From: CALACW01 sp963627915
GTDB taxonomy: Bacteria; Bacillota; Clostridia; Oscillospirales; Acutalibacteraceae
DNA length: 5,168 nucleotides
NCBI GenBank assembly: GCA_963627915.1
Contig: CAVGCY010000028.1
Coordinates: 1 to 5,168 of the forward strand
Direction: 5' to 3'
The translations under genes and the position numbers were made by a program. The notes beneath the pieces were generated by a model. It did no database searches and was not told where the DNA came from. It was given only the letters and a program-made list of their open reading frames with translations. Of this stretch, positions 5,151-5,168 are shown piece after piece. Numbering within the stretch: the first letter of the stretch is position 1; each line of letters begins with the position of its first letter.

Positions 5151-5168
5151 TTAAGCGGAGGCGGGAGA
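5130..5168 (+). CDS. Possible start of a further gene, cut by the window end
   Basis: GTG at 5130 begins an open frame (V/M-F-R-F-F-D-N-L-S-G-G-G-R) that runs off the end. It is preceded about 9 bases upstream by a purine-rich AGAGAGGGGGGG tract (5109-5120), a G-rich site similar in style to that of the GTG-started gene at 162. An in-frame ATG lies further up at 5097, immediately after the terminator T-run. Thirteen codons are too few to judge coding potential or product. The real start could instead lie outside the window, behind the GGAGG at 5157-5161. Confidence 0.2.
   Translation, partial: MFRFFDNLSGGGR
5134..5159. repeat. 7-bp inverted repeat overlapping a possible -10 and an SD-like GGAGG
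   Basis: TCCGCTT (5134-5140) and AAGCGGA (5153-5159) are perfect complementary arms around a 12-base loop. The right arm takes in the first three bases of GGAGG (5157-5161), and the loop holds GATAAT. It could be an operator on DNA, a small hairpin hiding a ribosome site, or chance. Confidence 0.35.

Overview
The window looks like a chromosomal stretch from a low-to-moderate GC, Gram-positive anaerobe, probably an uncultured Clostridia (Oscillospiraceae/Lachnospiraceae-like). This is inferred from purine-rich Shine-Dalgarno sequences, sigma-A-type promoters, hairpin-plus-T-run terminators and the protein families present. No rRNA, tRNA, CRISPR array, insertion sequence or phage gene is visible.

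Layout. Positions 1-161 are an AT-rich leader with a T10 run. A rightward gene of unknown function (162-866, GTG start) follows. It ends in an intrinsic terminator whose hairpin is folded from its own last codons and stop. Convergent to it, on the minus strand, is an alpha/beta hydrolase of the lysophospholipase/monoacylglycerol-lipase type (900-1862). The 128-bp gap 1863-1990 holds two divergent promoters whose -35 hexamers sit back to back, only 2 bp apart. One fires left into the hydrolase and the other right into a three-gene operon.

The operon (1991-5022) encodes three proteins. The first is a G3E-family (CobW-like) metallochaperone GTPase with a CxCC metal motif and a 71-residue insert of His/Asp/Glu with two CCC clusters. 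The second overlaps it by 4 bp and is a CobW-like P-loop protein that lacks the CxCC motif. Its C-terminal third resembles the C-terminal domain of the DUF1980/TIGR03943 (YcgQ-like) family. The third, 15 bp further on, is a two-TM polyprenyl-phosphate glycosyltransferase (GT2, DPM1/GtrB-like). A strong 17-bp-stem terminator (5046-5095) closes the operon. The last 70 bases hold a possible promoter, an inverted repeat and possibly the first codons of another gene.

How the parts may work together (inference): the two G3E proteins look like a coupled metal-handling pair, most likely for zinc or another transition metal. One member carries a large metal-binding tail. The other keeps a P-loop and has gained a domain otherwise associated with a permease partner. 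The membrane glycosyltransferase may simply be co-transcribed, or may link metal status to envelope glycosylation. The most distinctive items are the P-loop/DUF1980-like fusion, the repeat-built His/Cys insert and the shared divergent promoter.
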